Of a stretch of DNA of 64,000 nucleotides, positions 7,040 to 15,489 are shown one piece after another. The DNA comes from Thermoanaerobacter ethanolicus JW 200 (GTDB lineage: Bacteria > Bacillota > Thermoanaerobacteria > Thermoanaerobacterales > Thermoanaerobacteraceae). Numbering within the stretch: the stretch's first letter is position 1; the number at the start of each line of letters is the position of its first letter. The position numbers and the translations under genes are program-made. The notes beneath the pieces were generated by a model. That model made no database searches, had not been told where the DNA came from, and was given only the letters and a program-made list of their open reading frames with translations. The stretch is taken from the NCBI RefSeq assembly GCF_003722315.1, contig NZ_CP033580.1:1363001-1427000 (forward strand), written 5' to 3'.

Positions 7040-8332
7040 ATGACTAATAAGGAAAAAATTTATAATATTATTGTAGAAAAAAGTAAAGAATTTGATATTC
7101 AAAATTTTTTGATAAGTAGAAAAGGTGGAATCACTACAGAAGAAGTAGCACAATTGCTAAAAATGGCTCGACCAAATGTGTCTTTTATTTTAAATCATCT
7201 TGTAAGAGAAGGGAAAATAGTTAAAATTATTTCAAAACCTGTGTATTATATTGAAAAAAATAGATTAGCTTATTTTTTAGGGAATAAGGTTAAGGAAGAA
7301 ATGCTTCTAAAAGACTTAATTGATTTTTTAAACTTAAGGAAAGAAAAAGAATGTGCTTTTGAAAATATAATAGGACATGATGGCAGCCTCAAAGGACAAA
7401 TAGAACAGGCCAAAGCAGCTGTATTATATCCTCCTTATGGGCTCCACACTCTTATCATAGGACCGCCTGGCTCTGGTAAATCTTTTTTCGCAGAGATGAT
7501 GTACAAATTCAGTCTTCAAAATGGTAGGGTAGGACCTCTTGAAGTATTAAACTGTGCGGATTACTATAACAATCCTCAACTTCTTATGTCTCATTTGTTT
7601 GGACATGTTAAAGGAGCCTATACTGGAGCTGATGTAGATAAGATAGGTTTAGTCGAAAAAGCTGATAAAGGGATATTATTCCTTGACGAGGTTCACAGAT
7701 TACCTCCAGAAGGCCAAGAAATGTTATTTTATCTTATTGACAAAGGAGTATATCGGAGATTAGGAGATACTGTTGAAAGAACGGCTAACTTAATGATTAT
7801 AGCAGCTACTACAGAAAAACCTGATTCTTTTCTTTTAAAAACTTTTATGAGACGAATACCAGTTATCATCCAACTGCCATCTTTTGAGGGAAGGCCTCTA
7901 AACGAGAAAATTGAGATAATTGTTTACCTTTTTAAAGAAGAAGCCAAACGGCTAAACTTAAATATTATTGTACATCCAGAGTTAATTTCTTTACTTTTGT
8001 CTTTGCAGTATGAGGGAAATATTGGAGAATTAAAATCTATCATTCAATTGCTTTGTTCTAAAGCTTTTTTAATGAATTACGAAACGAAGAGAAATTTTTT
8101 AAAAATTGATCTTACTCTGTTGCCCTCCGTTTATTTTAATGTAGGGAAAAGTAAAACGATAAATTTTGATAAATTTTTAATCATTTCCTCTGAAATTGAA
8201 AGGGAAATAGACAAATATGATTTTTATGAGTTTATTGCTATGAAGTATAATGAGTTAAAAGAAAAAGGAATAGTAGAAATATTTGAAATTATGTTGGGTG
8301 ATAATTTTGGGAAAAATGGGAATCATCCATAG
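7040..8332 (+). CDS. LevR-like sigma54 enhancer-binding protein lacking PTS sensory domains
   Basis: A 430-residue transcription activator. The N-terminus is a winged-helix domain (about 25-75: TTEEVAQLLKMARPNVSFIL). The AAA+ sigma54-interaction domain follows, with Walker A GPPGSGKS (141-148), the sigma54-contacting loop GAYTGA (192-197), and Walker B LFLDE (Asp216, Glu217). LevR proteins normally run to about 900 residues with PRD and EIIA/EIIB domains after the AAA+ part; here the protein stops shortly after it. The start at 7040 (AAGGTGG upstream) is chosen because the earlier GTG lies in the riboswitch terminator. Control is probably by transcription through the c-di-GMP riboswitch rather than by PTS phosphorylation. 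Likely target: the divergent protease promoter. Confidence 0.9.
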   Translation: MTNKEKIYNIIVEKSKEFDIQNFLISRKGGITTEEVAQLLKMARPNVSFILNHLVREGKIVKIISKPVYYIEKNRLAYFLGNKVKEEMLLKDLIDFLNLRKEKECAFENIIGHDGSLKGQIEQAKAAVLYPPYGLHTLIIGPPGSGKSFFAEMMYKFSLQNGRVGPLEVLNCADYYNNPQLLMSHLFGHVKGAYTGADVDKIGLVEKADKGILFLDEVHRLPPEGQEMLFYLIDKGVYRRLGDTVERTANLMIIAATTEKPDSFLLKTFMRRIPVIIQLPSFEGRPLNEKIEIIVYLFKEEAKRLNLNIIVHPELISLLLSLQYEGNIGELKSIIQLLCSKAFLMNYETKRNFLKIDLTLLPSVYFNVGKSKTINFDKFLIISSEIEREIDKYDFYEFIAMKYNELKEKGIVEIFEIMLGDNFGKNGNHP

Positions 8333-8460
8333 ATTAGTATATCTAAGAATATACCACTATAATATATCATTCTGGAGATATTTTTAATTAACGGAGAATT
8401 ATCGGGAAATACAAAGGATGACAATATTGATGCGAGAGTTTATAATTGTAATCGAATTAA

Positions 8461-8490
8461 CTCCTGCTATTGCGCAACAATAGAAAGGAG
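8461..8490 (+). promoter_or_regulatory. Hairpin that can mask the ribosome site of the SleB-like gene
   Basis: CTCCT-G-CTATTG (8461-8472) pairs with CAATAG-AA-AGGAG (8478-8490) around a CGCAA loop, placing the AAGGAGG Shine-Dalgarno in the stem. The preceding 8333-8460 stretch holds no convincing gene and only a weak TATAAT at about 8351; it may be a structured leader, but I recognise no known riboswitch in it. Confidence 0.5.
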
Positions 8491-8497
8491 GAAACTC

Positions 8498-9109
8498 ATG
8501 ATGAAGAATAAAATTTTGAAAATTGCTGTAGCATATTTAATGATATTTATAATGCTATTTGGAGGAATTACTTCGGCATACGCTTACGACAAAATCCACG
8601 TTGTTTCAAAAGGTGAATCATTGTATTTAATAGCGAAATGGTATGGTAGTGATGTAAATAACATAAAACAGGCAAATGGGAATTGGAGCGATTTGATATA
8701 TCCTGGTGAAAAATTAGTGGTGCCAGTAGATGAAAATAGTGCTTATTACAATTATCTTGTTGACAGATATTTAATCGCAAAAATGATTTATGCTGAAGCT
8801 CGTGGAGAAAGCTTTGAGGGTCAGGTCGCTGTAGGTGCGGTGATTTTGAATAGAGTAAAAAGCGGTATTTTCCCAAATACTGTAGCAGGAGTTATATATC
8901 AGCCAGATGCTTTTGAGTCTGTAACGAATGGTGAATTTTTCAATCACGAACCTGACCTTACAGCTTTTAAAGCAGCAGATGCAGCTTTAGCCGGATGGGA
9001 CCCAACAGGAGGAGCCCTATACTTCTTCAATCCAGCTACTTCAACTTCTTGGTGGATATGGACAAGGACAATTACAAATGTGATAGGACACCACTGGTTT
9101 GCAATATAG
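8498..9109 (+). CDS. Secreted LysM / SleB-type cell-wall hydrolase
   Basis: A 203-residue exported wall enzyme. Signal peptide (KILKIAVAYLMIFIMLFGGITSAYA), one LysM peptidoglycan-binding domain (about 31-75: IHVVSKGESLYLIAKWYG...YPGEKLVVP), then a Hydrolase_2/SleB catalytic domain (about 85-203: IAKMIYAEARGESFEGQVAVGAVILNR with the catalytic Glu). SleB-family enzymes are lytic transglycosylases acting on spore cortex or vegetative wall. AAAGGAGG precedes tandem ATGs, either of which may start. The ribosome site can be hidden in an upstream hairpin, suggesting translational control. Confidence 0.92.
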   Translation: MMKNKILKIAVAYLMIFIMLFGGITSAYAYDKIHVVSKGESLYLIAKWYGSDVNNIKQANGNWSDLIYPGEKLVVPVDENSAYYNYLVDRYLIAKMIYAEARGESFEGQVAVGAVILNRVKSGIFPNTVAGVIYQPDAFESVTNGEFFNHEPDLTAFKAADAALAGWDPTGGALYFFNPATSTSWWIWTRTITNVIGHHWFAI

Positions 9110-9134
9110 GAAGGCAGAAGCCTTCCTATATTGC
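9101..9134 (+). terminator. Terminator overlapping the SleB-like stop codon
   Basis: A 15-bp perfect inverted repeat (GCAATATAGGAAGGC / GCCTTCCTATATTGC) with loop AGAA; the gene's TAG lies inside the left arm. It is followed by ATATATTTTAC, a moderate U-rich tail. Confidence 0.8.
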
Positions 9135-9205
9135 ATATATTTTACATTATAAAATTTTACTTTTGTAAAAGAATAAGAATAGCATTAAAAATAGGAGCTG
9201 ATTAT

Positions 9206-9748
9206 ATGGTACATATATTTGTAGGAGGAAGTTCAGAAAAAAGTTCTATTATAAAATTTTTATCCTACTGTGTACATTCTAAAGAAATTGTGATAGAAGA
9301 GTTAAAGAATTATAAAGAGAGAGCAGATATTTTAATTATCTCTGATATTCTATGTGATGAGGATTTTCACAAGTTAAAAAATTATATTTATAATTTTCCG
9401 AGCGGTATTATAATAACAAATGCAGATGATGAGCTATCAAATAAACTCTTTGCACAGGGAATAAATTCTACCCTTATAACATGCGGTTTAAATCCAAAAT
9501 CTTCCATTACTGCTTCTTCAATATCTTATGAAGATGAAGGTTATGAATTTAATTATTGCGTACAAAGGACTTTTTTTAATTTAAAGGGCAAATTGATAGA
9601 GCCAATGGAAATACCTGTTGAAATAAAAGTTCCTGGACAGTATAATATATATAACTCATTATTTGTAATAACTTTATTATTAATTTTAGGATATGAAATT
9701 AAAGATATACAAAATGTGGTTAAAACCTTTGAGAATAGTGGGCGGTGA
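9206..9748 (+). CDS. Mur-ligase middle-domain-like protein (no ATP-grasp P-loop)
   Basis: A 180-residue protein of unknown role. Its second half resembles the central part of Mur ligases (CGLNPKSSITASSI... FNLKGKLIEPMEIPVEIKVPGQYNIYNSLFVITLLLILGYEI, matching the typical GxxNxxNxLAAxxxA helix). The N-terminal GKT loop and the C-terminal ligase domain are missing, so ligase activity is unlikely. The start at 9206 is favoured by AGGAG 8 bases upstream; the longer frame begins inside the preceding terminator. It sits before an SSB-like gene with about 110 bases between them. Confidence 0.65.
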   Translation: MVHIFVGGSSEKSSIIKFLSYCVHSKEIVIEELKNYKERADILIISDILCDEDFHKLKNYIYNFPSGIIITNADDELSNKLFAQGINSTLITCGLNPKSSITASSISYEDEGYEFNYCVQRTFFNLKGKLIEPMEIPVEIKVPGQYNIYNSLFVITLLLILGYEIKDIQNVVKTFENSGR

Positions 9749-9860
9749 TAAATTTTTTGAAGATAATTTTAACGATTACTTTTGCCACCTGTCATAAATG
9801 CTTTCCAATTTTAATATATATTTTTAGAAGGACACATAAGGGGAAGGGGAGAGTGAACAC

Positions 9861-10508
9861 ATGGCAGGCAACTTTTTGGAGAACAACGTAGTTGTAGTTG
9901 TAGGAAAAATTTTTACTGATTTAGAGTACAGTCATGAACTATATGGCGAAGAATTTTTTAATTTTATTTTGGAAGTGCCAAGATTGAGTGAAACAAAGGA
10001 TTATCTTCCGGTTACTATTTCTAACCGCCTGTTTGAAGGTATGAATTTACAGGTAGGCACAAGGGTAAAGATTGAAGGGCAATTGAGGTCTTATAATAGG
10101 AAATCTCCAGAAGAAGGGAAAAATAAATTAATTTTGACCATATTTGCCCGGGACATAATGACGATACCTGAGGAGGAAGTAGTAAAAAATCCAAATGAAA
10201 TTTTTTTGGACGGCTTTATTTGTAAAAAACCTGTTTATAGAACTACTCCTTTTGGGAGAGAGATAACTGATTTATTAATTGCGGTAAATAGGCCTTATAA
10301 CAAATCTGATTACATACCTGTCATAGCGTGGGGAAGAAATGCAAGGTTTTCTGAAAAGTTAGAAATAGGAGATCGTATACGTTTATGGGGAAGAGTACAG
10401 AGTAGGGAATACCAAAAAAAACTGGGCGATGAAGTGGTTACAAAGGTCGCTTATGAGGTTTCTATTACGAGAATGGAAGTGGTTGAAAAAGAATTACAAA
10501 AGAGTTAG
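9861..10508 (+). CDS. Single-stranded-DNA-binding-like protein with two OB folds
   Basis: A 215-residue protein made of two SSB-type OB domains in tandem (about 5-105: NNVVVVVGKIFTDLEY...VGTRVKIEGQLRSYN; about 112-205: NEIFLDGFICKKPVYRTT...IGDRIRLWGRVQSREY). Each half shows the SSB pattern of strand-strand-loop followed by GDRIRLWGRVQSRxY. A duplicated, tail-less form differs from housekeeping SSB, which has one OB fold and an acidic C-terminal tip; no DDDIPF-like tip is present here. A GGGGAAGGGGAGAG ribosome site precedes ATG. It is followed after 36 bases by the adenosyltransferase gene. Confidence 0.85.
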   Translation: MAGNFLENNVVVVVGKIFTDLEYSHELYGEEFFNFILEVPRLSETKDYLPVTISNRLFEGMNLQVGTRVKIEGQLRSYNRKSPEEGKNKLILTIFARDIMTIPEEEVVKNPNEIFLDGFICKKPVYRTTPFGREITDLLIAVNRPYNKSDYIPVIAWGRNARFSEKLEIGDRIRLWGRVQSREYQKKLGDEVVTKVAYEVSITRMEVVEKELQKS

Positions 10509-10544
10509 AATGGAAATAACAGAGGACACAAGGGGGAATGAGTT

Positions 10545-11072
10545 TTGGAGAGAGGACTTATACAAGTTTATACTGGAGATGGCAAAGGAAAGACGACGGC
10601 TTCTATTGGACTTGGCATAAGAGCGGTGGGAAGAGGCTTTAAAGTTTATATGGTACAATTTCTGAAAGGCACGGATACAGGGGAGTTGCATACACTTAAG
10701 AATATTGAAAATTTCAAGGTTTTTAGGTTTCAATCAACAGAAAAGTTTTTTTGGAGTTTAAATGAAGAGGAAAAGAAGATTCTTGCTGAAGATATGAAGA
10801 AAGCCTATGAATTTGTTGTAGATGTCCTCCAAAACAAAAAGTGCGATATTTTAATTTTAGATGAGATAATGGCGGCAATACATAGTAAAATGTACACAGT
10901 GGAAGATGTGTTAAAGTTAATAGATATGAAACCGACGGAGATGGAATTGGTTTTGACAGGAAGGAGTGCTCCTCAGGAGATAATTGAAAAAGCGGATTTG
11001 GTTACAGAGATGAAAGCGATTAAACATCCTTTTGAAAAAGGAATACCAGCGAGATACGGAATAGAATATTAA
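10545..11072 (+). CDS. cobO: Cob(I)yrinic acid a,c-diamide adenosyltransferase (CobA/CobO/BtuR family)
   Basis: A 175-residue cytoplasmic enzyme that transfers the adenosyl group of ATP to cob(I)alamin or its precursors. The P-loop GDGKGKTTAS (about 11-20) is the family variant; the later motifs QFLKGTDTGEL, LILDEIMAAI and VLTGRSAPQEII match CobO/BtuR. TTG start with AGGGGG 8 bases upstream. It may form an operon with the SSB-like gene and ends at a terminator shared with the converging dap operon. No other cobalamin genes are visible, so salvage is as likely as synthesis. Confidence 0.93.
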   Translation: MERGLIQVYTGDGKGKTTASIGLGIRAVGRGFKVYMVQFLKGTDTGELHTLKNIENFKVFRFQSTEKFFWSLNEEEKKILAEDMKKAYEFVVDVLQNKKCDILILDEIMAAIHSKMYTVEDVLKLIDMKPTEMELVLTGRSAPQEIIEKADLVTEMKAIKHPFEKGIPARYGIEY

Positions 11073-11097
11073 AACACCCGACAAAATCGGGTGTTTT
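11071..11097. terminator. Bidirectional terminator between cobO and dapH
   Basis: An 11-bp perfect stem (AAAACACCCGA / TCGGGTGTTTT) with a CAAAA loop, A-rich on the left and T-rich on the right. It serves both converging genes. Confidence 0.88.
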
Positions 11098-11099
11098 AT

Positions 11100-11825
11100 T
11101 TAACCTCGCAAGTCTTCCATGAGTTTTGTTTTTTCACGGGTTTTGTCGTCTACTATTTTTACAATCTTTGCTGGAACTCCTGCAACTACTGTGTTAGGTG
11201 GTACATCTTCTGTCACAACTGATCCTGCTGCTACAACAGCTCCATGACCTACTCTTACTCCTTCTAATATAACTGCGTTTGCCCCGACAAGTACGTTATC
11301 TTCAAGCACAACTGGTACACTGCTGGGGGGTTCTAATACCCCGGCTATAACAGCTCCAGCTCCTACATGGACGTTTTTGCCTATAATTCCTCTGGCGCCT
11401 ATTACTGCGTTCATATCTATCATAGAATTTTCACCAATTTCTGCACCTATGTTTATTACTGCCCCCATCATTATCACAGCGTTTTTGCCTATTTTTACTC
11501 GATCTCTAATTATTGCACCTGGTTCTATTCTCGCGTCAAGATGCTTAATATCCAGCAAAGGAATTGCAGAATTTCTGCGGTCGTACTCTAAGCGATAATG
11601 TTTTATTTTATCTTTATTTGCTTCAATCAATTTTTCAACGACATCTAGTTCTCCAAAGACGATTTTAAAGTTGTCACAGCCATATACTTCTAATTCTTCG
11701 GTTTCTTCAATTTCTATATTCCCTTGTATGTAAGCTCTAACAGGTGTGGTTTTTTTCGCTTCTTTGATATATTTTGCAATTTCATAAGGGTTTGTCAAGT
11801 TATCATTTGTGCTCAAAATTATCAT
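11100..11825 (-). CDS. dapH: 2,3,4,5-tetrahydropyridine-2,6-dicarboxylate N-acetyltransferase
   Basis: A 241-residue acetyl-CoA-dependent enzyme of the acetylase branch of diaminopimelate/lysine synthesis. The DapH N-terminal domain (about 1-80, [22 protein letters not shown]) is followed by a left-handed beta-helix of hexapeptide repeats ([23 protein letters not shown]..., [21 protein letters not shown]) ending with the [13 protein letters not shown] cap. Its ATG overlaps the dapB stop by four bases. Last gene of the asd-dapA-dapB-dapH operon. Confidence 0.96.
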   Translation of the reverse strand: MIILSTNDNLTNPYEIAKYIKEAKKTTPVRAYIQGNIEIEETEELEVYGCDNFKIVFGELDVVEKLIEANKDKIKHYRLEYDRRNSAIPLLDIKHLDARIEPGAIIRDRVKIGKNAVIMMGAVINIGAEIGENSMIDMNAVIGARGIIGKNVHVGAGAVIAGVLEPPSSVPVVLEDNVLVGANAVILEGVRVGHGAVVAAGSVVTEDVPPNTVVAGVPAKIVKIVDDKTREKTKLMEDLRG

Positions 11826-12577
11826 CCTTTCTTCACAAGGTCTTCCATTGTATATAAGCCAGGTTTTTGATTTATTATGAATTTTGCAGCTTGTAGGGCA
11901 CCATAACCAAAAATTTCACGGGATTGGGCAGAGTGACTTATGGTGATTACTTCATCGTGACCTGCAAAAATTACTTGATGTTCACCCACAATTGTGCCGC
12001 CCCTTACTGCGTGTATTCCTAACTCGTTTGGCTTTCTCTGTTCAGTTTTAGTATGGCGTCCATACACGTATTCCTTTTTGTCATTTAGCACTTGGTTTAT
12101 GCTATCTGCAATCATTAACGCAGTGCCACTTGGAGCGTCTTTTTTCATATTGTGATGCTTTTCTATTATTTCTATGTCAAAATCCTGCTGTAAGATTTTT
12201 GCAGCTTCTTTTACAAGGTTTATAAGTATGTTTACTCCAAGGGACATATTGGCAGATTTAAAAATCGGTATTTCTTTTGATGCTTCTTCTATGACCTTTA
12301 ATTCTTCTTCACTAAGTCCAGTCGTGGCAATGACTACAGGAAGCTTCTTTTGTAGAGCGGCTTTCACTAAATTAGGTACAGCTTCATGGTATGAAAAGTC
12401 AATTACTACATCTGCTTCTTCTTTTACATCTTTTAAATCGCTGTAAACAGGAAAGTCGAGAGGAGAAGTATTTTTATCTACTCCTGCTACGACTTTGAAA
12501 TCAGGATTTTCTGCTGCCAATTTTGTTATTACTTTTCCCATTTTTCCATTGCAACCGTGAATTATGATTCTAATCAT
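11822..12577 (-). CDS. dapB: 4-hydroxy-tetrahydrodipicolinate reductase
   Basis: A 251-residue NAD(P)H-dependent reductase, second committed step to diaminopimelate. The Rossmann glycine motif is at the N-terminus ([12 protein letters not shown]). The substrate/catalytic motif [15 protein letters not shown] is intact (His-His, Lys). The C-terminal [19 protein letters not shown]...[10 protein letters not shown] block is family typical. It overlaps dapA by one base (TAATG) and dapH by four, so translation of the operon is coupled. Confidence 0.97.
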   Translation of the reverse strand: MIRIIIHGCNGKMGKVITKLAAENPDFKVVAGVDKNTSPLDFPVYSDLKDVKEEADVVIDFSYHEAVPNLVKAALQKKLPVVIATTGLSEEELKVIEEASKEIPIFKSANMSLGVNILINLVKEAAKILQQDFDIEIIEKHHNMKKDAPSGTALMIADSINQVLNDKKEYVYGRHTKTEQRKPNELGIHAVRGGTIVGEHQVIFAGHDEVITISHSAQSREIFGYGALQAAKFIINQKPGLYTMEDLVKKG

Positions 12578-13470
12578 TAATTTGCCTCCTTCAGCAAACC
12601 GTATTTTGTAAGAACAGATTTCAGATATTCTAAGTTTTTATCGCTCATTTCAACAAGTGGGAGGCGCAAAGGTCCTACATTAAATCCCATTAAGTTCATA
12701 GCAGTTTTTACGGGTATAGGATTTGTTTCTATAAAAAGGGCTTTATTTAGAGGATTAAGTTCTAACTGCATGTCTCTTGCCCTTTCAATATCTCCATTTA
12801 AATAAGCGGTTGTCATTTCATGTATTTTTGCCGGGATTATATTTGCCGTGACGGATATTACGCCTAAGCCGCCTAAAGACATTATTGGTATTACTTGGTC
12901 GTCATTTCCTGAGTATATTTCAAAAGATTTACCCATAATGCGGGCAATTTCAGCTACCTGTACGATGTCACCACTGGCTTCTTTTACTCCAACTACGTTG
13001 TCTACATGTTTACTCAATTCAAGATAAGTTTCTGGCAGCATGTTGAGAGATGTCCTGCTGGGGACATTATAGATAATAATAGGTATGTCTACGTGTCTTG
13101 CTATTTCAGTAAAGTGAGCCACTAATCCCTTTTGTGTTGTTTTGTTGTAATAGGGTGTTATAACTAAAAGAGCATCAGCACCTGCAGATTGAGCATATTC
13201 ACTCATTTCAACAGCATGGGCAGTGTTGTTAGAACCGGTTCCTGCAATTACTGGTATTCTTCCGGCGACTTTCTCTACTGTAAATTTAATTGCCGCTTGT
13301 TGCTCTTCTTGTGTCATTGTAGAGGCTTCACCAGTGGTACCACATATGATGATAGCATCAGTTCCTTCTTTGATATGCCATTCAATAAGCTCGCCAAGTT
13401 TTTCAAAATTTACGCCCTCTTCGTTAAATGGAGTAACAATAGCGACACCTGACCCTTTAAAAACAGGCAT
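12577..13470 (-). CDS. dapA: 4-hydroxy-tetrahydrodipicolinate synthase
   Basis: A 297-residue TIM-barrel class-I aldolase that condenses pyruvate with aspartate semialdehyde. The Schiff-base lysine is in GVKEASGDI (about residue 163), the catalytic Tyr in [10 protein letters not shown], and the GTTGEAST loop is present near residue 45. It lies 13 bases after asd, within the same operon, which supplies its substrate. Confidence 0.97.
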   Translation of the reverse strand: MPVFKGSGVAIVTPFNEEGVNFEKLGELIEWHIKEGTDAIIICGTTGEASTMTQEEQQAAIKFTVEKVAGRIPVIAGTGSNNTAHAVEMSEYAQSAGADALLVITPYYNKTTQKGLVAHFTEIARHVDIPIIIYNVPSRTSLNMLPETYLELSKHVDNVVGVKEASGDIVQVAEIARIMGKSFEIYSGNDDQVIPIMSLGGLGVISVTANIIPAKIHEMTTAYLNGDIERARDMQLELNPLNKALFIETNPIPVKTAMNLMGFNVGPLRLPLVEMSDKNLEYLKSVLTKYGLLKEAN

Positions 13471-13483
13471 AATTATTCTCCTT

Positions 13484-14473
13484 TCACATATTTTTAATTA
13501 AAAGTTCTGCTATTTGAACGGCATTTGTTGCCGCTCCTTTTCTTATGTTGTCGGCTACAATCCACATGTTAAGACCGCTGTAAACTGTCTCATCTCTTCT
13601 TATTCTACCTACAAAAACTTCATCTTTTCCTGTAGCATAAGTTGCAAGAGGATAAATATTATTTTGAGGATCGTCTTGTACAACAACTCCCGGGGCATGT
13701 TTTAAGACTTCTATTAGTTCTTCCATTTCATAAGGCCTTGCAAATTCTACATTGACAGATTCGCTGTGAGAGTTTGCAACAGGTACTCTTACTGTGGTTG
13801 GAGATACCTTTATTGAACTATCTCCCATGATCTTCTTGGTTTCGTTTATCATCTTTAATTCTTCCTTTGTGTATCCGTTTGGTGCGAAAGAATCAATGTG
13901 AGGAATACAGTTGTTTGCAATAGGATGAGGGAATACTTGGCATGGTTCTCCTCTTAAACTTCTTTCAAGGTCATCTACACCTTTTTTACCTGCTCCAGAC
14001 ACTGCTTGATAGGTGGATACCACTATTCTTTTTATTTTATATTTGTCGTGAAGAGGCTTTAAAGGAACTACCATTTGAATGGTAGAGCAATTGGGATTTG
14101 CTATTATTCCTTTGTGCCATGAAATGTCTTGAGGATTTACTTCAGGGACAACCAAAGGTACATTTTCATCCATTCTCCAAGCGCTGGAATTGTCAATTAC
14201 GACTACGCCATGAGAAGCAGCTATTGGAGCGAATTGTTTGCTTATAGTTGCACCAGCAGAAAAAAGAGCGATTTGAATGTCTCTTTTAAAACTTTCTTCA
14301 GTAAGTTCTTCTACAATGTATTCATTACCTCTAAATGTGATTTTTTGACCTGCAGATTTTGACGAAGCAAATAAATAAAGTTTGTCAACTGGGAAATTTC
14401 TATCTTCCATTACTTTAAGAAAAGTCCTACCTACCATTCCGGTAGCTCCTACAATTGCTACATTAACTCCCAT
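13484..14473 (-). CDS. asd: Aspartate-semialdehyde dehydrogenase
   Basis: A 329-residue NADP-dependent enzyme making aspartate semialdehyde from aspartyl phosphate. N-terminal [10 protein letters not shown] nucleotide-binding motif; catalytic Cys in [10 protein letters not shown]; the [11 protein letters not shown] and [16 protein letters not shown] motifs are intact. First gene of the lysine/DAP operon, with GAGGAGG upstream. A TATAAT lies near 14515-14525 on the minus strand but no good -35; no lysine riboswitch is seen in the short leader. Confidence 0.96.
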   Translation of the reverse strand: MGVNVAIVGATGMVGRTFLKVMEDRNFPVDKLYLFASSKSAGQKITFRGNEYIVEELTEESFKRDIQIALFSAGATISKQFAPIAASHGVVVIDNSSAWRMDENVPLVVPEVNPQDISWHKGIIANPNCSTIQMVVPLKPLHDKYKIKRIVVSTYQAVSGAGKKGVDDLERSLRGEPCQVFPHPIANNCIPHIDSFAPNGYTKEELKMINETKKIMGDSSIKVSPTTVRVPVANSHSESVNVEFARPYEMEELIEVLKHAPGVVVQDDPQNNIYPLATYATGKDEVFVGRIRRDETVYSGLNMWIVADNIRKGAATNAVQIAELLIKNM

Positions 14474-14603
14474 TATTATCCTCCTCTAAAGTTCTAAAAT
14501 TATGACAATATTTCAATTATACTGCATTAAAGCAGGTTTATTTAATTTAAAATATATCATTATTATTATATGAAGTCAATAAAATAAGGATTACAGATGA
14601 ACA

Positions 14604-14641
14604 AAAAGCCTAAAAAGTAATTTTTTACTTTTTAGGCTTTT
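14604..14641 (-). terminator. Terminator of the lipoprotein gene
   Basis: A 17-bp perfect stem (AAAAGCCTAAAAAGTAA / TTACTTTTTAGGCTTTT) with a 4-nt loop, overlapping the lipoprotein stop codon. On the minus strand it ends in TTTTTGTTC. Confidence 0.85.
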
Positions 14642-15441
14642 GCAGTTTTTTCAAGAGATTTTATATCTTGTAAAAGTACTTCTGCCTTTATTTTAGTTAA
14701 AACTTTATTTTGAGATTTTATTGCTTTTTGTAATTCAGTAATTCCTGCCTCAAATTTGTCAGCTGAATTTTTTGCTTCTTTAGGAAGTTTTGGCTTAAAA
14801 GTTTGCCACACAGAATTTATATCTATCAAATCTTTTGAAATTTCTTCCCACTTTTGCACTTCACTTTTAAAAGCGATATCTTGAGCGTAAAATTTTAATC
14901 GTTTTATGTCAGTAGTTGCCTCTGTTTGAAAAAGGTCTTCTAAATCAGGAATATATTTATACACATTATTTGCATATATCAAAACATCAATTTTTGATTT
15001 TTTATTTGCTATAATAGTAAGGTCATTTATAGCGGCACTCATACTATTTATTAGATTTAATTTTGCTCCTTCTTTAGTAACTAAAGGAGTTAATGAGTTC
15101 CAATCTGTATGAATATCTTTTATTGCTTTGTTAATTTCTTCCCAAGATTTATTTTCAGGAGTTTTCTTTGGTGATTTTTTATCCTCTTCCTTTTTATCTT
15201 TTTTTTCTTTATCACTTTGTTTTTCCTGATCACTTTGTGGTTTTTCCTTTATTTTCTGTGCTTCTTTTATTATTTTTTCTATATTTTTTTCTATTTTAGA
15301 TAGTTCTTTTGGTACTTCTGTTTTTTGACTTGTTTGAGGCTTTTTTTGAGGTTTATTTTGTTGTTTATTTTTACAGCCTGATAAGTTGAATAAAAGTAAG
15401 AAAATAAAGATGGCACATACTATTTTAGAGTATTTTCTCAT
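14632..15441 (-). CDS. Lipoprotein of unknown function with Lys/Glu-rich linker
   Basis: A 269-residue exported lipoprotein: MRKYSKIVCAIFIFLLLFNLSGC gives a clean lipobox with Cys23. A charged, low-complexity Lys/Gln/Glu-rich stretch (about 24-100) acts as a surface spacer. A mostly helical domain follows (about 102-269) containing two related blocks, SWEEINKAIKDIHTDWNSLTP and KWEEISKDLIDINSVWQTFKP, suggesting an internal duplication. No enzyme motif is seen. Single transcription unit with its own terminator. Confidence 0.8.
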   Translation of the reverse strand: MRKYSKIVCAIFIFLLLFNLSGCKNKQQNKPQKKPQTSQKTEVPKELSKIEKNIEKIIKEAQKIKEKPQSDQEKQSDKEKKDKKEEDKKSPKKTPENKSWEEINKAIKDIHTDWNSLTPLVTKEGAKLNLINSMSAAINDLTIIANKKSKIDVLIYANNVYKYIPDLEDLFQTEATTDIKRLKFYAQDIAFKSEVQKWEEISKDLIDINSVWQTFKPKLPKEAKNSADKFEAGITELQKAIKSQNKVLTKIKAEVLLQDIKSLEKTAKA

Positions 15442-15489
15442 ACTATCACCTCAAAAATAGTATGTCCATCATAAATCTTAGTATGCTAC

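Noticed and set aside
8333-8497. c-di-AMP (ydaO) riboswitch before the SleB-like gene
   Set aside because: The expected conserved ydaO blocks are absent; only a ribosome-site hairpin is seen.
8333-8500. Sigma54 promoter for the SleB-like gene
   Set aside because: No GG-N10-GC pair in the right context on the plus strand.
14474-14600. Lysine riboswitch in the asd leader
   Set aside because: The leader is too short and none of the L-box conserved blocks can be placed.
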